Source of the DNA: Dyadobacter diqingensis
GTDB lineage: Bacteria; Bacteroidota; Bacteroidia; Cytophagales; Spirosomataceae
Direction of reading: 5' to 3'
NCBI RefSeq assembly: GCF_024220585.1
Contig: NZ_JAMXKF010000002.1
Location: 505,392 to 569,391, forward strand
Length of the DNA: 64,000 nt
The position numbers and the translations under genes are program-made. The stretch's first letter is position 1, and each line of letters begins with the position of its first letter. Under the pieces are notes generated by a model. The model was given only the letters and a program-made list of their open reading frames with translations. It made no database searches and was not told where the DNA came from. Below are positions 35,795-44,243 of the stretch, one piece after another.

Positions 35795-37536
35795 ATGAAA
35801 CAACTGCGAATTCTTTCATCAGGCTTACTGATATTCCTCTCTGTCCTTTCTGCTCAGGGACAGGGATTTTGAAAACCAATGGCAAACTGATCGTCGACGA
35901 CAAAAATCAGAAAGTGATCCTGCGCGGCATGGGCCTGGGTGGCTGGCAATTGCAGGAAGGATATATGTATAAACTGGGATTTCTCGGGCAGCAATACCGG
36001 ATCAAGGAAAGTATCAGCGACCTGATCGGCCCCAAAGAGACTGATCTTTTTTACGAAAAATGGCTTGCGAACCACACCCGCAAAATCGATATTGATTCCA
36101 TGGCTGCCTGGGGATTCAATTCCATAAGGCTGCCGATGCACTACAATCTTTACACGCTGCCGGTTGAAAAAGAAAAGGTAAAAGGGCAAAATACCTGGCT
36201 TTCCAAAGGTTTTGAAATGACGGACAGTTTGCTTGCCTGGTGTAAAGCGAATAAAATGTACCTGATCCTGGATCTGCATGCCACACCCGGCGGACAAGGA
36301 AATGACCTGGCGATTTCGGATCGGGATCCTGCCAAACCTTCGCTCTGGGAAAGTGAGGAGAATCAGCAAAAAACCATTGCCTTGTGGCGCAAACTCGCCG
36401 AACGTTATAAAGATGAGCCTTGGATCGGCGGGTATGATATCATCAACGAGCCTAACTGGGGTTTTGAAAGCAAGGAAGATTTTCGTGGAACGGCTGAAAA
36501 CAAAAACGAACCACTCCGCAAACTCATGATGGATATCACCAAAGCCATTCGTGAAGTAGATCAAAAACACATCATCATCATTGAGGGAAACGGGTTTGGA
36601 AACAATTACCGGGGCGTTTTACCGCTTTGGGATAACAACACGGTGCTGAGTTTTCATAAATACGGAAACTTCAATGAGACGAAAGCGATTCAGAACTTCC
36701 TGGATCTTAGCGCTAAAAATAATGTCCCGCTTTGGCTGGGCGAATCCGGCGAGAACAGCAACAACTGGTTTACCGAGGCCATCGGTCTGGTTGAGTCCAA
36801 CGACATCGGCTGGGCCTGGTGGCAGAACAAAAAAATGGGAATAAATAACCCGCTTGAAATAAAACAACCCGAAGGTTATCAGAAACTCGTCAACTACTGG
36901 TCGAAAAAGGGCGAAAAGCCAACAGCTGCGGAAGCGCAAAAAATATTGGACGAATTGCTTGAAAACCTTAAACTGGAAAATAACATTTACCACCACGACG
37001 TGACTGACGCGATGTTCCGGCAAATTCACTCGAAAACGACAAAACCATTCAAGCCGGTTACCATCACGAAATCGGCCATTATCAAGGCAACGGATTTTGA
37101 TCTGGGTCCGCAACGGCAGGCCTATTTCGACAGAGATACGGCCAGTTATCATTACACTCCAGGCGTTAACACCAGAGGAAACCGGGGTAATACCTATCGG
37201 AATGATGGCGTGGATATCCGGGCAGATACAAATGGGGAGCCTTATGTTTTCAGCTTTGAAGATGGCGAATGGCTGAAATACTCTGTTAAGGCTAAAAGCA
37301 AAAAAACCTTTATTATAAAGCTTAAAGTAAGTGCAGAAAATAAAGACGGCGTGATCGCATTTTTAGTCAATGAAAAACCCGTAGCCAAACTACCCGTGCC
37401 GCAAACGGGAGGAGAAGAAACCTGGCAAACGGTTGAGATCAAAAATGTCAGTTTGGCAAAAGGCTCAAACGTATTGAAAGTAGTCGCAGAAAAGGGCGGC
37501 TTTACCTTCAAAGAAATAGAAGTCTCTGATAAATAA
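35795..37536 (+). CDS. GH5-CBM6 glycoside hydrolase with apparent frameshift at the signal peptide
   Basis: The ATG at 35795 encodes a clear signal peptide (MKQLRILSSGLLIFLSVLSA, then QGQGF) that hits TGA at 35870. The catalytic part continues in the -1 frame from 35869. One more T in the TTTT run at 35867 would restore GFLKTNGKLIVDDK, the usual start of this family. The enzyme has a GH5 barrel (acid/base Glu in DIINEPNW, nucleophile Glu in LWLGESGENS) and a C-terminal CBM6-like module (about the last 150 residues). Relatives act on beta-glucans. It may be a sequencing error, a real frameshift, -1 slippage at TTTTGA, or initiation at TTG 35869, which would leave the enzyme inside the cell. 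Confidence 0.8.
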
Positions 37537-37539
37537 ATC

Positions 37540-37579
37540 AAAAGGTCCGCTTGTTTCTTTGAAAACAGGCGGACCTTTT
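37540..37579. terminator. Bidirectional intrinsic terminator
   Basis: AAAAGGTCCGC pairs with GCGGACCTTTT, with inner TTGTTT/AAAACA pairs. It lies between the convergent GH5 and isomerase-like genes. Confidence 0.85.
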
Positions 37580-37585
37580 CGATTT

Positions 37586-38449
37586 TTAATACGTGAGGCT
37601 TTTCAGGTATGCGATGGTTTGCGGCACCTGCGTTGCATAACTCGGGCTTTCGTCTTCGATATAAAAATGCTTAATCGACGATTTTTTCGCTGCTCTTAAA
37701 ATCGTTGGGATATCAAGTTGTCCCGTCCCAAGGGCTACATCATTTTCAACCGGTGTTCCGCCTGACAAATTACCCTTCACACCTTTTTTGAGGTCTTTCA
37801 TGTGCACCAATTTGAAACGACCCGGATATTTTTCAATAAGCGCTGCCGGGTCCTGGCCAGGGAAAAACGCCCATAACATATCCAGCTCAAAACTTACATA
37901 CTTCGGATCGGTTTTTTGGATAATGTAATCCATCAGTGTCCCATCGCCGTGTTTTTCAAATTCATAACCGTGGTTGTGGTAACAAAAAGTAAGGCCGAAT
38001 TCTTCTTTCAGCTGCTTGCCTATTTTGTTGAAATCCGCTACTGTTTTTTCAGCCGCTTCCAGTGTAAAAGGCCCTGTATGAGGCACCCAGGCTACACGTA
38101 CAAAACTGGCTCCCAGAGCTTTCGCATTTTGGCCGACTTCCTGCGTTTTATTCAGTGCGTCCGCATAACCTACCCCAAACGATGAACACTTAATTCCTCT
38201 TTCGTCCAGCAATTTGCGAAGATCTGCCGCTGTTTTTCCAAACAAACTAGAAAACTCCATATCCTTGATACCCAACGTCTTCAACGTATCCAGCGTGGCC
38301 GCGGTATTTTTGCCAAGGCTGTTTCTGAACGTGTAAGAGACCATCCCCGGTTGCTCGGGAAATAAGGGTTTGCCTTTTTTTTGTGCATAAAGACTTTCGT
38401 TACCGAAAGCAAAAGCCAGCGCAAGGAAAGTCAGGTGTTTGATCTTCAT
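37586..38449 (-). CDS. Exported sugar phosphate isomerase/epimerase-like TIM barrel
   Basis: A 287-residue xylose-isomerase-like protein with a Sec signal peptide (to about LYAQ). Features are PGMVSYTFRNSLGKNTAATLDTLKTLGIKDMEF, FCYHNHGYEF, YVSFELDMLWAFFPG, KLVHMKDLKKG and HFYIEDESPS, giving the Glu, Asp and His metal ligands of the superfamily. The longer frame (to 38560) lacks a signal peptide at its start, so the ATG at 38449 is chosen. It is a paralogue type of the gene at 10305. Probably periplasmic sugar processing. Confidence 0.8.
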   Translation of the reverse strand: MKIKHLTFLALAFAFGNESLYAQKKGKPLFPEQPGMVSYTFRNSLGKNTAATLDTLKTLGIKDMEFSSLFGKTAADLRKLLDERGIKCSSFGVGYADALNKTQEVGQNAKALGASFVRVAWVPHTGPFTLEAAEKTVADFNKIGKQLKEEFGLTFCYHNHGYEFEKHGDGTLMDYIIQKTDPKYVSFELDMLWAFFPGQDPAALIEKYPGRFKLVHMKDLKKGVKGNLSGGTPVENDVALGTGQLDIPTILRAAKKSSIKHFYIEDESPSYATQVPQTIAYLKSLTY

Positions 38450-38564
38450 GGTAAAAGGATAAGTTAGTTTACAAATTTCAGGATCAGAATATTCCAATTG
38501 ACGATAGAACAACGTAATTGCCCTGTCAAAGATTGAATTAAATTTTGAACCGTCAAACATCCTT

Positions 38565-40112
38565 TTACTTTATCCCCGTCCCTGTTGTACCCGACGCCGG
38601 AGGTGTGGTTAAGGCAACTTCGCCCATTTCATCCGCACCGATGTCAGGTTTCCCGCTGCGGTTGTTGCCATCATAATCAATACTGATAATATCGGTAACC
38701 ACTCCCGCTTTTATGGCCGGACTTCCGGATTTGAGATGATAATTACTCTCCAATTTCGGATCTGTTTCCATGCTGTGTGTATCAAATTTTGTCGATGTTT
38801 TCCAGGCCGCAAAAGTCATTTCTTCGACATCACGATTTTGATACACGGCCGGTTTTCCTGTTTTAAAGTAAATATTGTAGTCAATCACATTCGTACCTGC
38901 CAGCGGTGGCGCGGCATTATCGTTCATACCACGCAGGTGAATCATCGGGCGATCGGAACCCGCAGACTGAATAAAAATATTGTTCATAATACTCAGGTCC
39001 TTACAAGGCGGACTTTTGGGAGTGGCTGCATTACTGGTATAAATTTCGCCAGCGCTGATATGCAGGGGAGAAAAAGTTTCTGCTCCTGTATTCACAAAAG
39101 TATTGTTGTAAACTTTTGCGCCAACCGCCGCAAAAAGCCCCACGCCTCCCCATTTTGCGTTAACCACGATGTTGTTCCTGATGATTATGTCAAAACTTTC
39201 CTGATAATTCGGGTTGGCAGCCAGGTTAAACCATTCCTCATCCGTATCCAGAAAACCTGCTGCCATGCCCAGTTCCCCACAATTCACAATCAGATTGTTT
39301 TCGAAAATGCAGTTCTGCGCCCCGCCTTTTGCATACAAACCGTTGGTGGCTATATCATGAAAATAACAACCCCGAACGAGCATATTATCGCCGTTAACGT
39401 TATCAATCCCTTCGGCATTTTGCGCCTCTACATTCGCAGGCCCTACACCTGACCGGTAAATCTCGCAGTTTATGATTTTGATATCCTTGCAACCCGGTGT
39501 GATCTTGATACAATCCCGGCCCGTGTCATGAATCCTGCAATTTTTCACGGTGACATTGGATACCCCGAAACGTTTGTCAAAAGGTACCGAGCGGGCGTCG
39601 TCCCAGTTGCTCTCAAATTTCAGTCCGTAATAATACCCGCCAATAATTTCCAGATTTTCCAGCGTCACGTTTTTTATAGAAGGTTCGCTAAACCACAGGC
39701 AGCTTGCAATATCTTCTATGCCGATAACCGCCTTGATAACCGCCCACTCGCCCGGATAAGAATGAATAGTAAGGTTTGAAGTCCTGAACCGGATTTCTTT
39801 GCTTTCATAGGTCCCATTTCGTAAAATGATTTCCAACCCCTTCGGATCCGCTGCGTCAGCGGCTTTTTGAATTGTCTTGAATGGCCTCGCTTCCGTGCCG
39901 TCGTTGTTATCATTTCCGTTCGGCGCAATGTAAACCTTCCCGCTGATCGTCTCTCCCGCCGGATTTTCGTTTTCTCCGCACCCCACCGGCGCCTCGGGAC
40001 AGCCGCAAGCGGTCGGATCGTCAGCACATTCGTCAGTTTCCGGTTCCGTTTTTTTACAATTCGTCAGGACGAACAAAACGACGACAAACAGGCAGATCAG
40101 TGACTTTTTCAT
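38565..40112 (-). CDS. Right-handed parallel beta-helix lipoprotein
   Basis: A 515-residue lipoprotein (LFVLTNC) with a Cys-rich spacer (DECADDPTACGCPEAPVGCG), then GKVYIAPNGNDNNDGTEARPFKTIQKA, the usual opening of Bacteroidota beta-helix proteins. Coils with NLTIHSYPG, NVTVKNCRIHDTG, KIINCEIYRSG and FENNLIVNCG fill 100-400, and DYDGNNRSGKPDIGADEMG closes the fold. Such folds are found in pectate/alginate/chondroitin lyases and in non-catalytic binders. No catalytic residues can be assigned. Probably a surface polysaccharide-active protein. Confidence 0.8.
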   Translation of the reverse strand: MKKSLICLFVVVLFVLTNCKKTEPETDECADDPTACGCPEAPVGCGENENPAGETISGKVYIAPNGNDNNDGTEARPFKTIQKAADAADPKGLEIILRNGTYESKEIRFRTSNLTIHSYPGEWAVIKAVIGIEDIASCLWFSEPSIKNVTLENLEIIGGYYYGLKFESNWDDARSVPFDKRFGVSNVTVKNCRIHDTGRDCIKITPGCKDIKIINCEIYRSGVGPANVEAQNAEGIDNVNGDNMLVRGCYFHDIATNGLYAKGGAQNCIFENNLIVNCGELGMAAGFLDTDEEWFNLAANPNYQESFDIIIRNNIVVNAKWGGVGLFAAVGAKVYNNTFVNTGAETFSPLHISAGEIYTSNAATPKSPPCKDLSIMNNIFIQSAGSDRPMIHLRGMNDNAAPPLAGTNVIDYNIYFKTGKPAVYQNRDVEEMTFAAWKTSTKFDTHSMETDPKLESNYHLKSGSPAIKAGVVTDIISIDYDGNNRSGKPDIGADEMGEVALTTPPASGTTGTGIK

Positions 40113-40130
40113 GGCCAGTGTAAAGGTATA

Positions 40131-41210
40131 CTAGTTACAGTTGATGTAGTCATAGCGATATTCACCGGCAAGAGACCTGCCCGAATAAGTACCGGATAAT
40201 GCTGCTTTCACCGGAATGCCCCGGCTATTGAACTCATACCGGAAAGAATAATTGGCATCCTCGGTAGTGCCGGTTGCCTTCACCGTACTGATTTTCACCG
40301 ACGTGATGTTGTTTGATACATTCCCATACTCACCCGTTAAAATTTTCTCTCTTGGCCAACCTTTGAAAAACAACTCGGGGCTCGTTTCCACCGGCACTTT
40401 CTGATTATCATAACCTTGATCAATATACGAAGTAAGTTTTCCGGCGCTCCAGGCCTCCGTTTTTACCAGGCGGTTCTGTCCGTCGTATTTATAAATTTGC
40501 AGGTTATCGCCGTTTTTATACTGAATGATCTTCCCGTCAGAAATCGTGTAATAATCCTCCTCAGGATCGCTGCCGCCCTGGTAAAGAATCCGGGTGATTT
40601 TCCCGTTGCTGTAAAGACGCGTAGAAACGGACTGCCCTCCCGACGAAGAAGTGTTCTTGCTGATCAACTTCGAAAGCCTGCCATTTGAATCATATTCGAA
40701 GGTTAACAGCTCGTTGTACGTATATGTCTCTGTTTTTCCAGAATCCTTATAAGTGGTTTTGTAAATGCTAACCCGACTCTCCGTCACCAGTTTCCCATCC
40801 TTGTAACCGTACTGAACAGTAGAAGAATTGTTCTCTGTGCGGGTCGCATTGTTTTCATTGGCGTCCTTCTTTTCGTTGGTCACAAAACCATTCGCGTCGT
40901 ACTCGTAAGTAATTGTGGAGACATTATTGGTTTCACTTCCGTTGTTGGCCTTGGCTTTTGTATTGTTCACGACACGAAACAATTGGTTTTCAGCATTGTA
41001 TTCGCTTGTGGCCGTATAGTCATTGCTCAGGTACCCCGCGCCGATCGTTGAATAACTAACTTTCAGAAGCCGGCAGGCAGTGACCACATCCGGGACTGTT
41101 TCCTGTTCTTCATCCTTCGAACAAGATATTAATCCAATCAAAATCAGACAGCAGCATTTTACTCTCAAAGAAAAATTGCCGGGTTTGTATAAATCGATGA
41201 TCGTTTTCAT
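40131..41210 (-). CDS. Lipoprotein with RHS/YD-like strand repeats
   Basis: A 359-residue lipoprotein (lipobox LIGLISC) of unknown function. The mature region repeats short strand patterns such as ITYEYDANGFVTNEK, VQYGYKDGKLVTES, LTFEYDSNGRLSKL and QIYKYDGQNRLVKTE, resembling YD/RHS-type beta-strand repeats found in Bacteroidota surface lipoproteins. No catalytic motif is seen. It begins about 110 bp downstream of the next lipoprotein gene's end and ends 18 bp before the beta-helix gene start, so it is probably co-transcribed with the beta-helix protein. Confidence 0.7.
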   Translation of the reverse strand: MKTIIDLYKPGNFSLRVKCCCLILIGLISCSKDEEQETVPDVVTACRLLKVSYSTIGAGYLSNDYTATSEYNAENQLFRVVNNTKAKANNGSETNNVSTITYEYDANGFVTNEKKDANENNATRTENNSSTVQYGYKDGKLVTESRVSIYKTTYKDSGKTETYTYNELLTFEYDSNGRLSKLISKNTSSSGGQSVSTRLYSNGKITRILYQGGSDPEEDYYTISDGKIIQYKNGDNLQIYKYDGQNRLVKTEAWSAGKLTSYIDQGYDNQKVPVETSPELFFKGWPREKILTGEYGNVSNNITSVKISTVKATGTTEDANYSFRYEFNSRGIPVKAALSGTYSGRSLAGEYRYDYINCN

Positions 41211-41319
41211 AACAAAAATTGGTCCTGTTGGTGATGTATTTTTTGTCGTTTTTAAACTTAAAGCACAGGCATTCAGGAGACCAAAATGGCCCCGATGACT
41301 TGAAATGGATAAAGCGTTG

Positions 41320-41934
41320 TTATTTCCCTCGTCTGCCGAGCGTTACAGCAACAACTTTGCTATGCCTTGGATCTGCACTGCTTGAAAAACTGGACCCGTC
41401 TGCTTTGTTGTAACCAAATGTTAAGGTCAGCGTGAGGTTATCTTCCAGCCACTTCCCTTTTTGTGCTTCCAGCAAAGTAAAATTTGGCAGGACCCGCTTC
41501 GTTTCGTCTTCAACTCTGAAACTAAAATGCAGTTGATGATCATCGTCCTTTTCCACAGCGCCGTAAATTTCATATTCCTCAACTCCCAGTTTGCTGGTAA
41601 CTGTTGCAATGCCATCAAAACCTCGTTTATCCTTATGCCGGATACCTCCCCTGCGTCTGCTACGTTTACTGGCTTTGGCCTTTCTTTCTTCTTCGGTCAC
41701 CGGTTCGAAAATTTCCAGTTTTATAGTTTTTGCAATATTATCAGGATCCCGGAAGCTACCCTCCCAATGCCCGACCAGCAGCTTCGCATGCTCCTCACGG
41801 CTGTATGCCCAGGGACGGTCACGATAGTCGGACCATTTGCTGTAATAATATTTACACTCGTAAACACCCCAGCTAAATCCGGCCAGTAAAAGGAGAATCC
41901 AGACCCATGAAAACCGTACTTTCTGCGTGTCCAT
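41320..41934 (-). CDS. Membrane-anchored protein of unknown function
   Basis: A 204-residue protein with one N-terminal membrane segment (WVWILLLLAGFSWGVYEC) and a soluble part outside. The soluble region contains LLVGHWEGSFRDPDN, a basic stretch (KAKASKRSRRRGGIRHKDKRG) and beta strands such as YEIYGAVEKDDDHQLHFSFRVED. The LVGHWEGSF opening recalls lipocalin-like calycin domains, but no firm family was recognised. It lies 21 bp after the next gene in the same direction, so it is probably in an operon with two lipoproteins. Confidence 0.6.
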   Translation of the reverse strand: MDTQKVRFSWVWILLLLAGFSWGVYECKYYYSKWSDYRDRPWAYSREEHAKLLVGHWEGSFRDPDNIAKTIKLEIFEPVTEEERKAKASKRSRRRGGIRHKDKRGFDGIATVTSKLGVEEYEIYGAVEKDDDHQLHFSFRVEDETKRVLPNFTLLEAQKGKWLEDNLTLTLTFGYNKADGSSFSSSADPRHSKVVAVTLGRRGK

Positions 41935-41955
41935 CGTGCGACTGTTTTAGCGGAT

Positions 41956-42480
41956 TTATATTTTCCTGTAAGTATAAGAAATCGTTATTTTTTTCCCATC
42001 GGTTGTATAACCTAGCGAAACATCTACATCGTAAGTAATTATAAAATACGTACCACTAATATCGCTGGCAGCGGTCAGCTTGCCCACCAATATATCCTTA
42101 TTGGAAACCGTCTGGGCTGCCTCTTTGGCAGCCTGACCGCTAAGCGTAAGTATAGCATTGTTAATAATCTCGGCGTTACCTTTCTGCACTTTCAAATCCC
42201 AGTTCCCTGGTAACTCCTTGCTTCCGTATGATGCCTTAAAAACACCGTCGCTTTTGAAATCCCAGACAATATTTACCGCATGATCTTTTGCATGCCATAA
42301 AGATACTTTTTCACTTCCATCCGTCAATTCTCTCGTTAACACATACTTTTCCAGCCTCCATTTGCCCAGCATACTTAAAAAATTGTCTGGAGTCGGATCT
42401 TCATTTTTCTCGCTGCAACCAGCTCCTCCACTGAGAAACATGATGCTCGAAAGTACCAAAAAAGAAATTAGCTTTTTCAT
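41956..42480 (-). CDS. Lipocalin-like lipoprotein
   Basis: A 174-residue lipoprotein (SGGAGC lipobox). The mature part starts with LGKWRLEKYVLTREL, followed by alternating strands (VNIVWDFKSDGVFKASYG, NAEIINNAILTLSGQ, ISGTYFIITYDVDVS). This layout resembles lipocalin-like domains common in Bacteroidota lipoproteins. Function is unknown. It lies 8 bp from the upstream SGNH-like lipoprotein gene and 21 bp from the next, so it is in an operon. Confidence 0.65.
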   Translation of the reverse strand: MKKLISFLVLSSIMFLSGGAGCSEKNEDPTPDNFLSMLGKWRLEKYVLTRELTDGSEKVSLWHAKDHAVNIVWDFKSDGVFKASYGSKELPGNWDLKVQKGNAEIINNAILTLSGQAAKEAAQTVSNKDILVGKLTAASDISGTYFIITYDVDVSLGYTTDGKKITISYTYRKI

Positions 42481-42488
42481 GATTTTGT

Positions 42489-43346
42489 TTATTTACCTGC
42501 GTTATAAATACTCATTAAAAATGCCTTGCTGATACGGCCGGCTGCCTTTTCACAGAGGTGTCCCTGCCCTTCTGCTGCATCTACGCCCTGGTTTTTGCTC
42601 GAACAACCGGCTGTTGAACGGTTTTCATCACAAATTCGAAGGACATTCCCAAGCTTGCAGCTTCCGTTGTTTGACTCAATCTCTTCCAGTTCATAAATCA
42701 CATCCTTATCTTTGAAGGTGTCCTTCATCCATTGCGCCACAGCCATTTTTGCCGCGTTACCATCATCTTTTGTCACAATGTAAATCAGAGGCGGTGTGAT
42801 ATGAATGAACCTCAGATTGGGAATTTGCCCACGAAGCTCATCGACCATTTGTTTGTAGGCAGTTTTCACCTGCTCGATGTTTCCATCGTTGATATCGGCA
42901 TAACCGAATTTGAAGACTGCAATTTTCAGCACCGACTTATGTGCCAGCGCGTTCTTTTTAAACTCCGCCATTTTGCCCACCGGATCACCATTTGAAACAC
43001 TGAACACATTGCCGCAGAGTCCTTTCGGTGCTGATGACAGGTCAAAATATTCAAATTTAAAACCATTGGCTTCCGCACCGTCTTCCAGGTCACCACCCAC
43101 CGACTGGTGCATGAAGATGGTATTCCATCCTTTTATCCTGTTTTTTTCAGAAGCCGGAAGTTTATCCCAGGCATCAATACCGCTCAAACCAACCACACCC
43201 GGCTGCCCTTTTCCAATTTCCGAAGATGGCTCGACCGTTACAGGGTCTGTGGATGTATTACCCGGATCGTCAGGTCCGGGGTCATTGTTTGACTTGGAGC
43301 ACGACAGCAATCCAATCAATAGTGTGAGAAAGAAAAGCTTTTTCAT
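42489..43346 (-). CDS. SGNH-hydrolase-like lipoprotein (tentative)
   Basis: A 285-residue lipoprotein (LLIGLLSC) with a Pro/Asp-rich linker (NNDPGPDDPGN). The soluble domain has IKGWNTIFMHQSVGGDL, LKIAVFKFGYADIND, LRFIHITPPL and a late DAAEGQGHL. These fit the SGNH/GDSL alpha/beta/alpha layout (block I with HQSVGG, a strand before TPP, and a C-terminal Asp-x-x-His-like site). A canonical GDSL block is absent, so the assignment is tentative. If active, it could deacylate a glycan near the beta-helix protein. It heads the likely operon. Confidence 0.6.
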   Translation of the reverse strand: MKKLFFLTLLIGLLSCSKSNNDPGPDDPGNTSTDPVTVEPSSEIGKGQPGVVGLSGIDAWDKLPASEKNRIKGWNTIFMHQSVGGDLEDGAEANGFKFEYFDLSSAPKGLCGNVFSVSNGDPVGKMAEFKKNALAHKSVLKIAVFKFGYADINDGNIEQVKTAYKQMVDELRGQIPNLRFIHITPPLIYIVTKDDGNAAKMAVAQWMKDTFKDKDVIYELEEIESNNGSCKLGNVLRICDENRSTAGCSSKNQGVDAAEGQGHLCEKAAGRISKAFLMSIYNAGK

Positions 43347-43489
43347 AAAACGTCTGGCTTTGAGATAAATACTTATTCAAAATTATGCTTAGGGAAGCCC
43401 TGCTTCAATCGGAAATAGACGAACGACGTTTTAAATAGACCGGTAACTCAATTACACGGAAATTCCTCCTCAATTGTCAAAAAATAGAT

Positions 43490-43497
43490 TATTTTTG
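43490..43497 (+). promoter_or_regulatory. Putative -7 promoter element
   Basis: TATTTTTG fits TAnnTTTG and lies 32 bp before the ATG of the LytTR regulator. No matched -33 element at standard spacing is obvious. Confidence 0.3.
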
Positions 43498-43529
43498 ATT
43501 CAGCCAGAAAAGGATTTTATACGCCAAAC

Positions 43530-44237
43530 ATGAATGTTCCAGCTTACCAATGCGTCATCATCGACGACAATGAAATAGACCGGCTCACCGCGCTGTCTTT
43601 TGCAAGAAAATACCCTTTTCTGAATATCTCCGGCAGCTTTTCGTCCGCAGTGGAAGCGTTTGAAAAAATTCAGCACAAACACATCGACGTGCTGCTGACC
43701 GACATTGATATGCCTGATTTGAACGGATTGGATTTTCGTGGGCAGATGATGGATATTCCCGTGTGCATTTTTATCACGGCCTACCCGGATTACGCCGCCG
43801 AAAGTTTTGATGCAGAAGCCTTCGATTTTCTGGTAAAACCCTTAAAAAAGGAGCGTTTTGACCTTTGCATGACGCGACTGCAAAATTATTTTGAGATCAG
43901 GCACAAAGCTTCTTTGTTTGATTACAGCCTCGGCGGCAGCACTGTTTTTATCAAGGACGGACACGATCAGATCAAGATTAACCTGCATGATATTGTGTAT
44001 CTGGAAGCGTTGAAAGATTATACCAGAATTGTAACAACCACCAAAAAACACTGCGTGTTATCGTCCATAGGTAACCTGCTGCTCGAATCGGCATTCAATT
44101 CCTTCGTCCGCATCCATCGCAGTTACGCCGTGCAGCGTCATTACATAGACAAGATCACGCCGCAGCAGGTTTTCATCCAGGATTATACTTTGCCGGTGGG
44201 ACGGAGTTATAAAGACGTTTTGGTGCATTTAAAATAA
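43530..44237 (+). CDS. LytTR-family response regulator
   Basis: A 235-residue response regulator: receiver (about 1-120; CVIIDDNEIDR, phospho-Asp in LLTDIDMPDLNG, Lys in FLVKPLKK) and a C-terminal LytTR DNA-binding domain (about 140-235; IVYLEALKDYTRIVT, FVRIHRSYAV, LPVGRSYKD). LytTR regulators bind direct-repeat sites. It starts a two-gene operon with the histidine kinase 6 bp downstream. Confidence 0.9.
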   Translation: MNVPAYQCVIIDDNEIDRLTALSFARKYPFLNISGSFSSAVEAFEKIQHKHIDVLLTDIDMPDLNGLDFRGQMMDIPVCIFITAYPDYAAESFDAEAFDFLVKPLKKERFDLCMTRLQNYFEIRHKASLFDYSLGGSTVFIKDGHDQIKINLHDIVYLEALKDYTRIVTTTKKHCVLSSIGNLLLESAFNSFVRIHRSYAVQRHYIDKITPQQVFIQDYTLPVGRSYKDVLVHLK

Positions 44238-44243
44238 AGATCT

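Noticed and set aside
35854..36570. 238-codon open frame on minus across the GH5 gene
   Set aside because: It lies antisense to well-conserved GH5 sequence and has no recognisable domain; it is a shadow of that gene.
38736..39452. 238-codon open frame on plus across the beta-helix gene
   Set aside because: Antisense to a clear beta-helix lipoprotein, with a Cys/His/Phe-rich composition typical of shadow frames.
40131..41210. RHS toxin or polymorphic toxin interpretation of the YD-like lipoprotein
   Set aside because: It is short, has no toxin tip or immunity neighbour, and carries a lipoprotein signal; the strand pattern is only generally similar.
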